Source of the DNA: JAYZDF01 sp036337945 | GTDB taxonomy: Bacteria; Myxococcota; Kuafuiibacteriia; Kuafuiibacteriales; Kuafuiibacteriaceae | Length of the DNA: 64,000 nt | Reading direction: 5' to 3' | NCBI GenBank assembly: GCA_036337945.1 | Contig: JAYZDF010000045.1 | Coordinates: 1-64,000, forward strand | Shown: piece after piece, positions 17,301-25,503 of the stretch | Layout of the letters: the number at the start of each line of letters is the position of its first letter | Numbering within the stretch: position 1 is the first letter of the stretch | Notes under the pieces: model-generated | Seen by the model: only the letters and a program-made list of their open reading frames with translations | Database searches by the model: none | Told to the model about the DNA's origin: nothing | Program-made: the position numbers and the translations under genes

Positions 17301-18257
17301 ATTCAAATAGCGATCGACAACAGAAACGACACTTTTTCCGGGTGTATTACCAACGAGTTCCACCTCATTTTCGATGTTCACGGCATTAGAAGATGATGTC
17401 AGGTCGAACCAGCCACTGCCGCCCGTGACAGAGAGCGCGTAACGGCTTCCAAGTGCCACGTACACTTGATCTGTATCTGGTTCGATATTAACGCCTTCAG
17501 CAATAGTTACAAAAACATCGACGACCTCGAATGTTTCTTGGTCGGTGACTTGGATTTGGTCGGTTCGTAAGTTCTGGGATGCGATGTAATCGCCACCTGG
17601 TGTGAGCGTGCTTGTACTGAGTTGATTGAGCAATTCAAAAGAGAAACTTCCTGACCCTTCGTAAACTTCGAACTGAAAGACCGCACCTCGAGGAACGGTC
17701 AGATTTCCCGGCCGCACGTCCATAGGCTTCACGACTCGAATTGAAACAAGTAGCTCTTCCTCACATTCTGCGTCGCTCACCAGAATGCTATCCACAACCC
17801 CCGAGTTCGTCCCGGCCACGTATTGGCCACTTACTTGATTCAAAATCGCCCCAGACTGATTCTCCTGAAAATTGAAGGCATAATTTCCGGAACCACCTTC
17901 GATTTGAATCACCAGAGTATCAAGAGCCAAGATGGCGGTTTGCGGACTCAGACGCATAAGTGGAACTTCGCAAGCTGGGTTACTCGCGTCGATTATGACT
18001 CCCGAGTCCGACGGAAACATCATTCCTGCATCGGTGAAGGTTGAAGTCACCACACCTGAATCGACCTCTGTCGTGGTAGTACCGGAATCCTCCGTTGCAA
18101 CCGCTGCGTCCGGTGCCACCGGAGAGTCAGGAACCAAGTCTTTTGAATTACACCCGACCGCGAGGAGCGAAACGCTGGCGATCAAGGAGGAAACTAAACG
18201 CCTGGTCCTCGGCAGTAAGGTTAACGTTTTGTCCAAATTAGAAAGCCGCTTCATCAC
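14394..18257 (-). CDS. Large FG-GAP repeat lipoprotein
   Basis: 1287 aa. Signal peptide and lipobox LLAVGC put the lipidated Cys at 36, followed by a Ser/Thr/Asp/Ala-rich stalk. Residues about 90-345 hold three related Ig-like/cadherin-like segments marked by GGSGNYAF, EGSGSFSFEL and GGSGWFDL. From about 350 to the end there are about a dozen FG-GAP/integrin-alpha propeller units with Ca-binding loops such as GDLDGDGFADVVVG, EDFDNDGQKD, CDFNGDGLLDFAV, GDFDGDGLCD, ADLNQDGKVD, NDLDGDGENDFVV, DDVNGDGYADMLAGAP, GDLNGDGCDEIAVGAP and MDVDGDTIPDLVVGA; one unit (around GDFDRARDPLF) is degenerate. This fits a surface, calcium-stabilised propeller array for adhesion or matrix binding. Monocistronic by spacing. 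Confidence 0.85.
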   Translation of the reverse strand: MMKRLSNLDKTLTLLPRTRRLVSSLIASVSLLAVGCNSKDLVPDSPVAPDAAVATEDSGTTTTEVDSGVVTSTFTDAGMMFPSDSGVIIDASNPACEVPLMRLSPQTAILALDTLVIQIEGGSGNYAFNFQENQSGAILNQVSGQYVAGTNSGVVDSILVSDAECEEELLVSIRVVKPMDVRPGNLTVPRGAVFQFEVYEGSGSFSFELLNQLSTSTLTPGGDYIASQNLRTDQIQVTDQETFEVVDVFVTIAEGVNIEPDTDQVYVALGSRYALSVTGGSGWFDLTSSSNAVNIENEVELVGNTPGKSVVSVVDRYLNGVTTSVSVDVVAPHTFTTTRAGDYVRLSKIVAPGDLDGDGFADVVVGIADVDVNDYNSGAILVYPGGPNGLSQYPAQFFSSNSHEGRMGYGYVVEDFDNDGQKDLLAATPLANLDEAQRYGRVSLHRGVANGFFEPEPAQSWVGEFSYDAFGQSVTACDFNGDGLLDFAVSSLYGEDTSASPIRYSSGLTSIFLGRPAGFLEKPDVQVGGQVFDVGSGFSGFSDLQMGNYIDSGDFDGDGLCDLVTASFYYRSPNGGNRNGLIYVHKGRASTSSDFGGVSALPEIGFRSGQVGQTNSYFARYLSMADLNQDGKVDIIASEQDHTSGGVNRRGAVRVFAGRTLQNEPLTDLIWSDQADFSVYGARNDDRLGYVVGSGDYNSDGLVDLLAFAFQGERRNGPVNAGGIFGFAGQPGEWPSSVPTATIAPGQSYDRFGHAFALTNDLDGDGENDFVVYAPESDFHGLSAGDVYVVSGTTSPTREVLFIPAWNPSGDQMGHGVSILDDVNGDGYADMLAGAPYVNSRSRGTSIGTGSIYFGGPSGFSLDPDVTLEGFRRHSGGDLFGWKTAKVGDFDRARDPLFSGDYAMVGLLEDAPSSFNSNSYVLDGTCPSGSRTDAGLLAIWSGSSSGNLSSEPAFMFFGPQTRGRIRHVLGGFNFNGDAYDDVVVGSLDWDFSSPNANNAGGLAFISGRPKDDSGKTIVICEEDLFIRGRRSNDYMARGLSVMGDLNGDGCDEIAVGAPRENAGRSDQGIVRIIFGFGGPGCPSDPEMVALASGVTNSRAGYALSGGMDVDGDTIPDLVVGAYNHYANGRTAGSARLISGAYIAGLPRISVTTDVTANNSHPFQDPASTLNNDLFGYVDREQFGAGVQLIRANAGATAKVVVGSIYGSLGGAPRSGGFRIYEYVQGVGFNPRPVAVFGGESENPWNRIGERFDWGFVGVRPMLVVGGIHGNGAGVDLGSVYTFDLSGL

Positions 18258-18335
18258 TGTCGCCGACAGTATGCCAGAGAACAGTAGGTTACCGCGACGT
18301 CTCCGCTCATCTAGTCGACAAATCTAGAGCTTTCC

Positions 18336-20933
18336 CTAGTCGAAAGTATAACCCGTGTGCTTTGAGAGCAGAGAAAGAAGAGATTTTTCATCGAGTAAGC
18401 CCTCGTGCTTCCAAATCACCTCACCCGTCGGCGAGACCAGCACGGTGTAGGGAAGTTGGTCCCCCGTAAGTGCTAAATCCGTCGAGAAAGTCGCTTCTTC
18501 AAGATCTGCTGGCATACGAAGCGCCGAATTCTCTGGAACTCCAGCGGATTTCATAAAAGCAAGTGCTTTCACGACCGACTCGTCCTCTTCAATCGCGACG
18601 GCAGCAAATCGGCCTCCTTGGGCTTCGAGTTCTTTACCTCTTTTCGCCAAAAATCCTTCGATTTCTTCACGACAAGGAGCACACCAAGTTGCCCAAAAGT
18701 TCACGAGAGACCACTTTCCATCAACGAGAGCAGGATAGGAAGCTGCGTCACTTAGACGTGTTGTCTCGAGCGTTACAGAACTGGCTTTCGGTGCGACATT
18801 AGAGGCCTCGCTGGCGTCAGCATCAGTGGTCTCTTTACCTGCCGCTAAAGCATCCGCTAAAAACTGTCGAAACTCCTCCGGATCATTCGTAGAACTCGGG
18901 AAAGTTGAAATCACTGTACCGTCGGCTCGTTCGACAACATAAAAAGGAAGCGCCGCCGTCTTGAATCTGTCGAGTTGGTCCTGACGGTTCATTTCGTCTG
19001 CGTCAGAAAGGCCATCTGTGTAGAGCTCAACCAAAGTCATTTTCTTAAGTAAGGTCGCGATGGGCGGCTTTGGAAAAACACCCGACTCCATGTAGCGACA
19101 ATTCGTGCATGTATATCCGGTATAATTCACGAAGACTAAAGTTCCGTTTTTCTTTGCCGTTTCTCTTCCTTTTGCAAGGTCGTGAATCCAGTTGAAGGCG
19201 GGACCTTGCCCAGCGCCGCCTGAATTGTTTGCGGCTAAGGCAGTCTGTCCAGGAAAGACCGGGGGTGGAAGCCAACCATCAATCCAGCCTCCTAGAGGAC
19301 GATTACCAAATAGTCCTAGGGAAAGATAAAGCGCAAAGGCGAAAACACCCATCCCGGACATGACACGTGGAACCGAGACAAACTCATCAGGGGCTGGTTC
19401 GTCAGGGGCTCGCATATCTAACTTGCCGATGAGGAACATCCCAAGCAAGACAAACAAGGCAATCCATATAGTCAGAACCACCTCGCGTGAGAGTAGGTAG
19501 GTTTGCCAAATAAGATCGGCATTCGAAATAAATTTGAAGGCGGCTGCGAATTCAACAAAACCAAGCGTAACGCTTACAGCCTTTATCCAGTTACCGCTTT
19601 TTCCTCTGAGTTTTTGTGCGGCAGACGGGAACAACGCCAGTAAGAAAAACGGCATCACAAAAGCCGCAGAAAAAGCCAGCATACCTAAGGTCGGCCAAAA
19701 CCATTCGCCATCTGCAGCCGCTACCAGGACGAGCCCCACGAAAGCGACTGTACAGGTAAAGAAGACCGTCGTAGATGTTGCCGCAGCGACGCCTACCGCA
19801 ACATAATCACCAATGACACCTGGTTTCTTGGATTCAGTAGTTGCGTTTGCGGCAGCATTCGGGCCGTACTTCATCTCCAGCTTATTTGTCAGGTTATAAG
19901 CCCACATCGGAGTCTGAATTTTGAACCAGCCCATTAGGCTCAACGCAAAAAAGATAAGTATGGCGGCCAGTGAAATATTGAAAACGGGATGGGCCGCAAA
20001 ATCCTGAAGACCCGTTACACCAAACACAGCTGAAACGACCAAGCCAGCAAGCGTAAAGTAAACCATCATCGATATCGCGTAGAACGCGGCGAGTCTTGCA
20101 CCATGAGAAAAGCTCTTCTCAGAGTATTTTGAGAAAAACGAAACGGTCATCGGAATCGCAGGAAAAACACAAGGTGTCGCCAATGCTCCTAACCCAGCAA
20201 GAAAGGCGAGTAACAGAAACGAGAAGATGCCTTCTTTTTTAGCGTTTTCAAGTCTTTCTGCATCAGACGGCTTGCGAGTCTTGCCGCTGGATTTTGGAGA
20301 AGAGGCCGCCTCGCTTTTATCGCTCACTTTTATCAATGGTGCATCAGGGCCTGTGAGTACAACGCCGGCTAAATTTGTAGGTTTTGCGTTGGTAGGTGAA
20401 CCTTGAACCGTTGCGATTACGCCAATTTTGATACGTTGATTGAGGCAGAGTTCGTCCGTACAAATTTGTCCTCTTAAACTTAAATTGAATTCTTGAGGCC
20501 CCTCTAACCCAGCTTTATTCAACTGAACACGGCGTTGAAACTGGAAGTCACCCGCTTCGTATTGGAGCAAGTTTCGCTTGAAACCACGGTCGAAAACTTG
20601 GTGCGGTTCCGGGCCGTACCACTCACCAGTAAATTGCAGTCCGCTGTCTTTTTCCCATTTGATAGAGAGCGGTAAAGGACCTTCGCCGGGTGTAAAGCTC
20701 CACAGGTGCCAACCTTCAGGAACCTTTACTTGCAGAGAAAGGTTGGCTTCATCGCCCTCCCCGATTACTTGCGGCGCCAATTTCGCTGTGACTTCAATCG
20801 AAGCATCTTTGGCATGGGCTTGGTTGGCGATGCCTAAAGCAGTCGCTAGCAAAAGAGGGGTTACCAAGCCAGAACGAAGCATACGCAGCACTTTGCCAAA
20901 TAATGGATAGGTCGAGCAAGCGATTCCAATCAT
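18336..20933 (-). CDS. dsbD: DsbD-type thiol:disulfide interchange protein fused to a TlpA-like thioredoxin
   Basis: 865 aa, longer than canonical DsbD (about 565). Order: signal peptide; DsbD alpha domain (about 45-175) with GQICTDELCLNQ; about eight transmembrane helices (230-550) containing the electron-carrying Cys residues in LATPCVFPAIP and FFTCTVAFVG; a thioredoxin-like domain with GYTCTNCRYMES (about 605); and an additional C-terminal TlpA/AhpC-like thioredoxin with NFWATWCAPCREEIEGF (about 750). It would move reducing equivalents from cytoplasmic thioredoxin to periplasmic thiols, with the last domain a built-in acceptor. ATG 20933 is 3 nt past the preceding gene; an internal Met (residue 18) could also start the signal peptide. 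Confidence 0.87.
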   Translation of the reverse strand: MIGIACSTYPLFGKVLRMLRSGLVTPLLLATALGIANQAHAKDASIEVTAKLAPQVIGEGDEANLSLQVKVPEGWHLWSFTPGEGPLPLSIKWEKDSGLQFTGEWYGPEPHQVFDRGFKRNLLQYEAGDFQFQRRVQLNKAGLEGPQEFNLSLRGQICTDELCLNQRIKIGVIATVQGSPTNAKPTNLAGVVLTGPDAPLIKVSDKSEAASSPKSSGKTRKPSDAERLENAKKEGIFSFLLLAFLAGLGALATPCVFPAIPMTVSFFSKYSEKSFSHGARLAAFYAISMMVYFTLAGLVVSAVFGVTGLQDFAAHPVFNISLAAILIFFALSLMGWFKIQTPMWAYNLTNKLEMKYGPNAAANATTESKKPGVIGDYVAVGVAAATSTTVFFTCTVAFVGLVLVAAADGEWFWPTLGMLAFSAAFVMPFFLLALFPSAAQKLRGKSGNWIKAVSVTLGFVEFAAAFKFISNADLIWQTYLLSREVVLTIWIALFVLLGMFLIGKLDMRAPDEPAPDEFVSVPRVMSGMGVFAFALYLSLGLFGNRPLGGWIDGWLPPPVFPGQTALAANNSGGAGQGPAFNWIHDLAKGRETAKKNGTLVFVNYTGYTCTNCRYMESGVFPKPPIATLLKKMTLVELYTDGLSDADEMNRQDQLDRFKTAALPFYVVERADGTVISTFPSSTNDPEEFRQFLADALAAGKETTDADASEASNVAPKASSVTLETTRLSDAASYPALVDGKWSLVNFWATWCAPCREEIEGFLAKRGKELEAQGGRFAAVAIEEDESVVKALAFMKSAGVPENSALRMPADLEEATFSTDLALTGDQLPYTVLVSPTGEVIWKHEGLLDEKSLLSLLSKHTGYTFD

Positions 20934-20936
20934 AGG

Positions 20937-21590
20937 TTATTCCAGGTCGCTGATTTTCCAGCTCCCACCTTCTTTTACAAAGCGGACTTTGAAACCGTCA
21001 CCGTAGGTGATTTCAGCGGTTTCTCCGTCTTCTACAGCCTTAGGCACCTTAGGGAGTCTGTTTTCTGCCGCAACCACCCGGCTACGGATACGTTCTAAGT
21101 GCGCCTCGAGCTGAGTGTCATCTAAGTAGCGGCTAGCAAAGTTTGAAGGGATAAGCTTCCGGAGGACCTCAAGTCGGCCATCGCGATAGGCCCGAAAAAA
21201 CGCATTCAGAGCAGCTTGAGGTGAATCAAAGCGATCAAAAGGAATACCGCCAGCCCTCACCTTCCATCGTCCGTCTTCATGAATCAGATGGACAACATGC
21301 CCTGAAGCCAGTTCGATCGTACCTCGTAAAGCAATGGCAACGATTTCTTCTCCAAGAAGTTCCGCAAGTGACTGTGTGTCACCGCCATTACTCGCAAGAT
21401 AACCCTCGATTTCGCTCACCGAATGAATTGATTTGAAGTCGTTATCGCTCAGTTTGTAAATAGTCTTGGCATCCCCTGCCTCTAGGGCTTGCTGATACTT
21501 TGAAAGAACTGATTTAGGTTGAGGCCCCGCACAAGCGACCAAAGTAGTACCGATAGCTAAGGCGAAGATTTGTCTTCTGATGTAATTCAT
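20937..21590 (-). CDS. Lipoprotein, unknown function
   Basis: 217 aa with a signal peptide ending in the lipobox TLVAC (Cys about 20). The mature protein appears to contain two similar alpha/beta units resembling SnoaL/NTF2-like or DUF4878-type folds: SKYQQALEAGDAKTIYKLSD...HEDGRWKVRAGG, then ALNAFFRAYRDGRLEVLRKLI...VKEGGSWKISDLE. This internal duplication is visible by eye (helix, then a strand ending W-K). It is spaced 12 nt after carA and 3 nt before dsbD, so it is probably the partner of the latter by transcription only. No catalytic motif. Confidence 0.65.
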   Translation of the reverse strand: MNYIRRQIFALAIGTTLVACAGPQPKSVLSKYQQALEAGDAKTIYKLSDNDFKSIHSVSEIEGYLASNGGDTQSLAELLGEEIVAIALRGTIELASGHVVHLIHEDGRWKVRAGGIPFDRFDSPQAALNAFFRAYRDGRLEVLRKLIPSNFASRYLDDTQLEAHLERIRSRVVAAENRLPKVPKAVEDGETAEITYGDGFKVRFVKEGGSWKISDLE

Positions 21591-21602
21591 CCGCGTAACC
21601 TG

Positions 21603-22724
21603 CTAACCGCACATTCGCAAAAATCGTGCAAAGTGATCGGTGGCGTCGTGAGGCCCCGGCGAGGACTCGGGGTGGTATTGAACAGCGATGACTTGGTCTT
21701 GCTTTGATTCGAAAGCCGAGAGTGTCTGGTCGTTCAAATTATATTCCGTCAGCTCTACGCCTGCCTTGCCAAGTGACTCAGGATCAATCGCAAATCCGTG
21801 ATTTTGCGACGTAATCATCACTCGCCCCGTAGGTTCGTGCCGGACAGGTTGATTACTCCCGCGATGCCCAAACTTTAGTTTGTAAGACTGACCACCATAG
21901 GCCAGCGCTAGAATTTGAAAGCCTAAACAAATTCCCATAATCGGCTTTTTACCGATGAGTTCTTTCGCGGCTTCGATGGCGTAGGTACAAGGCTCGGGGT
22001 CCCCAGGACCATTGGAGAAAAGAATTCCATCCGGGTTCTTGGCCAAAACTTCGTCGGCGGGCGTCTCGGCCGGAACAACTTCGACATTCGCACCTGCCTC
22101 TACCAATCGCCGCAAAATGCTTTTCTTTACGCCGAAATCATAGACGACTACGCTCTTTCGGCTTTGTTTATCGACCTGTGTTTCGGTATATCGCTGCAAT
22201 TTTGATGGGGCTTCTGTGAATGGGTACGGCTCTTTGCAGGTCACAACCTTCGCAAGATCTTTCCCCGTCATAGCTTCCGCTGCTTTTGCTTGGGCAACAA
22301 GAGCCTCTTCATCTGTGACTTGGTCGGAGATGACACCCATCTGCGCGCCATGGTCACGAATGTGTAAAACCAAAGCGCGCGTATCAATTCCTTCAATGGC
22401 CACGATGCCCTGCTCTTTAAGACTCTCTCGTAAACTTGATTCAGCACGCCAGTTCGACGTTACAGGCCGCGAGGAACGAACGATCAATCCGGAGGCCTGC
22501 ACCTTTGAGCTTTCAAAATCTTCTGCATTGAACCCTACATTGCCAATTTCCGAGCAGGTCATTGTCACTATTTGATAGGAATAGGAAGGATCACTAAGGA
22601 CCTCCTGATAACCTGATAAACCAGTTGTGAATACAACTTCGCCGATAGTTGTTCCCTCAGCGCCTATCGATCGGCCCTTGAAAATGCGGCCGTCTGCGAG
22701 TGCTAAAATTGCCTGTTTACTCAT
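21603..22724 (-). CDS. carA: Carbamoyl-phosphate synthase small (glutaminase) subunit
   Basis: 373 aa, normal length. It hydrolyses glutamine and channels NH3 to CarB for carbamoyl phosphate, feeding pyrimidines and arginine. N-terminal domain: GRIFKGRSIGAEG, GEVVFTTGLSGYQEVLSDPSY. The class I glutaminase has the nucleophile Cys in GICLGFQILALAYGG and the His-Glu pair in VQYHPESSPGPHD. ATG 22724 has GGAG 8 nt upstream. It lies in the pyr cluster directly after pyrB-pyrC', whereas carB is 36 kb away beside greA, so the two subunits are uncoupled in this genome. Confidence 0.96.
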   Translation of the reverse strand: MSKQAILALADGRIFKGRSIGAEGTTIGEVVFTTGLSGYQEVLSDPSYSYQIVTMTCSEIGNVGFNAEDFESSKVQASGLIVRSSRPVTSNWRAESSLRESLKEQGIVAIEGIDTRALVLHIRDHGAQMGVISDQVTDEEALVAQAKAAEAMTGKDLAKVVTCKEPYPFTEAPSKLQRYTETQVDKQSRKSVVVYDFGVKKSILRRLVEAGANVEVVPAETPADEVLAKNPDGILFSNGPGDPEPCTYAIEAAKELIGKKPIMGICLGFQILALAYGGQSYKLKFGHRGSNQPVRHEPTGRVMITSQNHGFAIDPESLGKAGVELTEYNLNDQTLSAFESKQDQVIAVQYHPESSPGPHDATDHFARFLRMCG

Positions 22725-22782
22725 CCCATTTGCTCCAAATTGGTTCGAGACCTATCTACCGTCCCTGCCAACGCGATACACC

Positions 22783-24069
22783 TTATTTGTCTCGCTGGTA
22801 AGTGATTTCGCCGGCGGCTACCGTAAGGACAACTTCACCAATAAGATTATTTCCTAACCACGGAGAATTACACGATTTTGATACGATTTCATCTTCTGTG
22901 AACGGGGTTTCCCCATCAAGAGAAATCAAGGTCAAGTCCGCCAAGCCTTTTTCTCTCAGTCTGCCGATGTCTTGATGACCCAAGATTTGCGCAGGTCCTC
23001 GAGTAAGAACCGAGATGGCCCGTTCTAGAGTCAAATCCCCAGACTTTACGAGTCCCAAAATGATCCCGAGACATGATTCAAGCCCAATGGCACCGTCAGC
23101 TGCTCGGTCAAATTCAGTATTCTTATCCAGTTGAGTCTGAGGCAAATGATCCGTTGCCACAGCGTCAATGGTTCCATCTGCAAGACCTCTTCGAACAGCT
23201 TCTACGTCCGCTTGCGGACGCAGAGGCGGAAACAATTTTGCCGAAGTGTTGTAGCCAAGAACGGCTTCATCAGTAAGGACGAGATGCAGTGGTGAGACTT
23301 CCGCAGTCACCAAGACTCCATTCTTCTTCGCTTGGCGTATCAAATCGACCGATTCCGCCGTAGAGATGTGAGACAAATGTAACCGACAGCCAGTCATCGC
23401 GGCCACAGCTAAGTCACGTGAGACACCAACAACTTCCGCCGCCGCAGGAATCCCGCCAAGGCCGAGTTTCGTCGAGATCACGCCTTCGTGCATCACTCCG
23501 CCCAGCGCAAGGTACTCATCTTGCGGATGAGTGATGACAAGCACACCCAATTCACTCGCAGTTTCGAGCGCATAACGAAGCAATTGACTATCTCGAATGA
23601 CATGATCGCCATCCGAAAATGCAACACAGCCTGCTGCTGTAAGTTTAGCAATTTCTGAAAGTCGTTCACCCTTTCGGTCGACGGAAACCGCGCCCACTGG
23701 TAATACGCGCGTGGTACCCGCTGCTCTAGCTTGGCCTAGTACGAATTCAACGATCTCAACTTTATCGAGCGTGGGTTCTGTTGTCGGCATGAGGCAAACC
23801 GTAGTGAACCCACCTTTCGCTGCCGCTGCACATCCTGTTGCAATCGTTTCTCGACGCGAACCGCCGGGCTGACAGAAATGAACTCGCATATCTACGAAGC
23901 CCGGGACACAGAGCAATCCTTTACCGTCTATGACAAGATCAGCAGCTTGTTCATTCTTCGCATCAAGCGACGAGATCTCAGAATCCGTTATCAAAATCGA
24001 ACGGTTTTCTTCGTCCACACCGCTTCCCGGGTCAAACAAGCGAACGTTCTTGATTAGCTTCGTTGTCAT
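22783..24069 (-). CDS. Dihydroorotase-like protein with lost metal ligands (PyrC')
   Basis: About 428 aa from ATG 24069, which overlaps the pyrB stop as ATGA. The frame is also open from TTG 24081. It is a class I dihydroorotase/allantoinase homologue over its whole length (LIKNVRLFDP, GFTTVCLMPTTEPTLD, LGGIPAAAEVVGVSRDL, CRLHLSHISTAESVDL, AKLFPPLRPQADVEA). The HxH metal motif is altered: VDMRVHFCQPGG has Arg62 for the first His and Cys-Gln where Arg-Glu is usual; TDHLPQ replaces TDHAPH. Catalysis is therefore doubtful. In Pseudomonas a non-catalytic PyrC' is a structural partner of PyrB, and the overlap with pyrB suggests the same here. A catalytic pyrC would be expected elsewhere. Confidence 0.85.
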   Translation of the reverse strand: MTTKLIKNVRLFDPGSGVDEENRSILITDSEISSLDAKNEQAADLVIDGKGLLCVPGFVDMRVHFCQPGGSRRETIATGCAAAAKGGFTTVCLMPTTEPTLDKVEIVEFVLGQARAAGTTRVLPVGAVSVDRKGERLSEIAKLTAAGCVAFSDGDHVIRDSQLLRYALETASELGVLVITHPQDEYLALGGVMHEGVISTKLGLGGIPAAAEVVGVSRDLAVAAMTGCRLHLSHISTAESVDLIRQAKKNGVLVTAEVSPLHLVLTDEAVLGYNTSAKLFPPLRPQADVEAVRRGLADGTIDAVATDHLPQTQLDKNTEFDRAADGAIGLESCLGIILGLVKSGDLTLERAISVLTRGPAQILGHQDIGRLREKGLADLTLISLDGETPFTEDEIVSKSCNSPWLGNNLIGEVVLTVAAGEITYQRDK

Positions 24070-25031
24070 GAGCGTTTCCAAGGTCCTTTTTGTGTCGCAC
24101 GTTCTAAGACAGCCATTCTGGCCGCAATTCCGTTACGAACCTGAAATGTCACTACTGAAGTAGGACCATCTGCAACATCGTTATCAATCTCAATCCCGCG
24201 ATTCATGGGTCCCGGATGCATAACGAACGCACCAGGCTTCATTCTTTGAGCTCGAGCCATGTTTAGACCGTAGACACGTGAATAATCACTGAGGCTAGGG
24301 AACGGCGGTGGCCCCTGCAGGCGCTCAAATTGAACCCGCAGCATCATAATCGCATCGGCAACTTCTATCGCGTCATCGATATCTCGAACAATTTCAATAT
24401 TTGGAGCCAAAAGCTTGAGAGATTCAGGAACCAAAGTTCGAGGACCGCCAAGCAGAACTTTAGCGCCAAGCTTGCCAAGTAAAACCAAGTTAGAGCGAGC
24501 AACTCGGGAGTGTGCAATGTCTCCAATAATTGCAATGGTGCGACCTCTTAGGTCTTCTAAGCGGTCTGTCAATGTGAGGGCGTCAAGGAGCGCTTGGGTT
24601 GGGTGAGCATGCGCTCCGTCGCCCGCATTCACAATGACAGTTCGGTCTGAAATACTTTCAACCGCTTTCGCGAGGAGAATTCCCGAACCTGCACTGCGGT
24701 GACGGCAAACAATCACACCGGGGCCCATCGCCGCGAGAGTCCGACCCGTGTCCCACAGGCTTTCGCCTTTCGTAGCGCTACTTGAGGAGGCTTCCAAACT
24801 CACCGTTTGGGCGCCCAGTTTTTGAGCCGCCATTTCGAAGGAGGCCCGAGTTCGAGTGCTCGCTTCAAAGAAGACCGTGATGACTGAAACCCCCGTAAAT
24901 GGATGAGCTAAAGCCCCGTTTTCTTCGTTTTCACGAAGCTGCCGAGCACGAGATAAAATTTTAAGAATTTCTTCGGCCGACAACTCGTCGATGCCAACTA
25001 AATGACGCGCATGATTGCGTAAATCTTTCAC
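24066..25031 (-). CDS. pyrB: Aspartate carbamoyltransferase, catalytic chain
   Basis: About 321 aa. It condenses carbamoyl phosphate with aspartate (first committed pyrimidine step). Carbamoyl-phosphate loop FFEASTRTRASFEMAAQKLG, the mobile KGES segment, VIVCRHRSAGSG, HAHPTQALLDALTL and MHPGPMNRGIEI are all intact. The frame opens with TTG-GTG; the GTG at 25031 overlaps the upstream TGA (GTGA) and has AGGTGA at good spacing, so I prefer it. No pyrI regulatory chain is present; the following pyrC' is the likely structural partner. Confidence 0.95.
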   Translation of the reverse strand: MKDLRNHARHLVGIDELSAEEILKILSRARQLRENEENGALAHPFTGVSVITVFFEASTRTRASFEMAAQKLGAQTVSLEASSSSATKGESLWDTGRTLAAMGPGVIVCRHRSAGSGILLAKAVESISDRTVIVNAGDGAHAHPTQALLDALTLTDRLEDLRGRTIAIIGDIAHSRVARSNLVLLGKLGAKVLLGGPRTLVPESLKLLAPNIEIVRDIDDAIEVADAIMMLRVQFERLQGPPPFPSLSDYSRVYGLNMARAQRMKPGAFVMHPGPMNRGIEIDNDVADGPTSVVTFQVRNGIAARMAVLERATQKGPWKRS

Positions 25032-25477
25032 CAAGTCACCTGAGTAAGTTCAACCGTACGAGTTGAACTGAGCCTTACTTCGGTCCATTTTTCAATGAAG
25101 AGCCATTTCACTTCTACGAACCTTTCATAAGCGACAGTTATCGTTTTACCGCGCTTATTTCTTGCTAGCCTCTGCTCGTAATCGAGGTCGGACAATTCTC
25201 CATCCTCATATCTTGTTCGCTCGATAGAGATGTCTTCGGACTCGACATCTAACCCCTGCTGTTTCGCCTTAGAAACGATTCTTTCCTTCAACGTTCGGTC
25301 GTCAAATTCTCTATAAGCTGCATTCGCTGCTTCTGCGAGAAGGCCACGCATAGGAAGAATAATGGCGTAATGAGGAAGAAACGTTGCGCCGAAATACACC
25401 AATGCCGCTGCCACCAGCGTCATCATGAAAGTGAGTCCGTTAAAACTCTTCGGCGTTTTTGGATCGTAGACCCCCAT
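25028..25477 (-). CDS. Small membrane protein, DUF4845-like
   Basis: 149 aa with one N-terminal membrane helix (FMMTLVAAALVYFGATFLPHYAI) and a periplasmic part. The pattern of a membrane helix, then a helical stretch (LLAEAANAAYREFDDRTLKE), then paired strands (SEDISIERT, KTITVAYERFVEVKWLF) resembles the DUF4845 family of small membrane proteins; this is a by-eye likeness only. It sits 26 nt after sucD and overlaps pyrB by 4 nt (GTGA), so its translation is coupled to pyrB. Function unknown. Confidence 0.65.
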   Translation of the reverse strand: MGVYDPKTPKSFNGLTFMMTLVAAALVYFGATFLPHYAIILPMRGLLAEAANAAYREFDDRTLKERIVSKAKQQGLDVESEDISIERTRYEDGELSDLDYEQRLARNKRGKTITVAYERFVEVKWLFIEKWTEVRLSSTRTVELTQVTW

Positions 25478-25503
25478 TACCCCAGAATCTTCTCCCGTAT
25501 CGC

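Noticed and set aside
18310..18345. Repeated CTAGTCGA 8-mers near the dsbD stop
   Set aside because: Two short copies only, with no further copies seen, so chance is sufficient.
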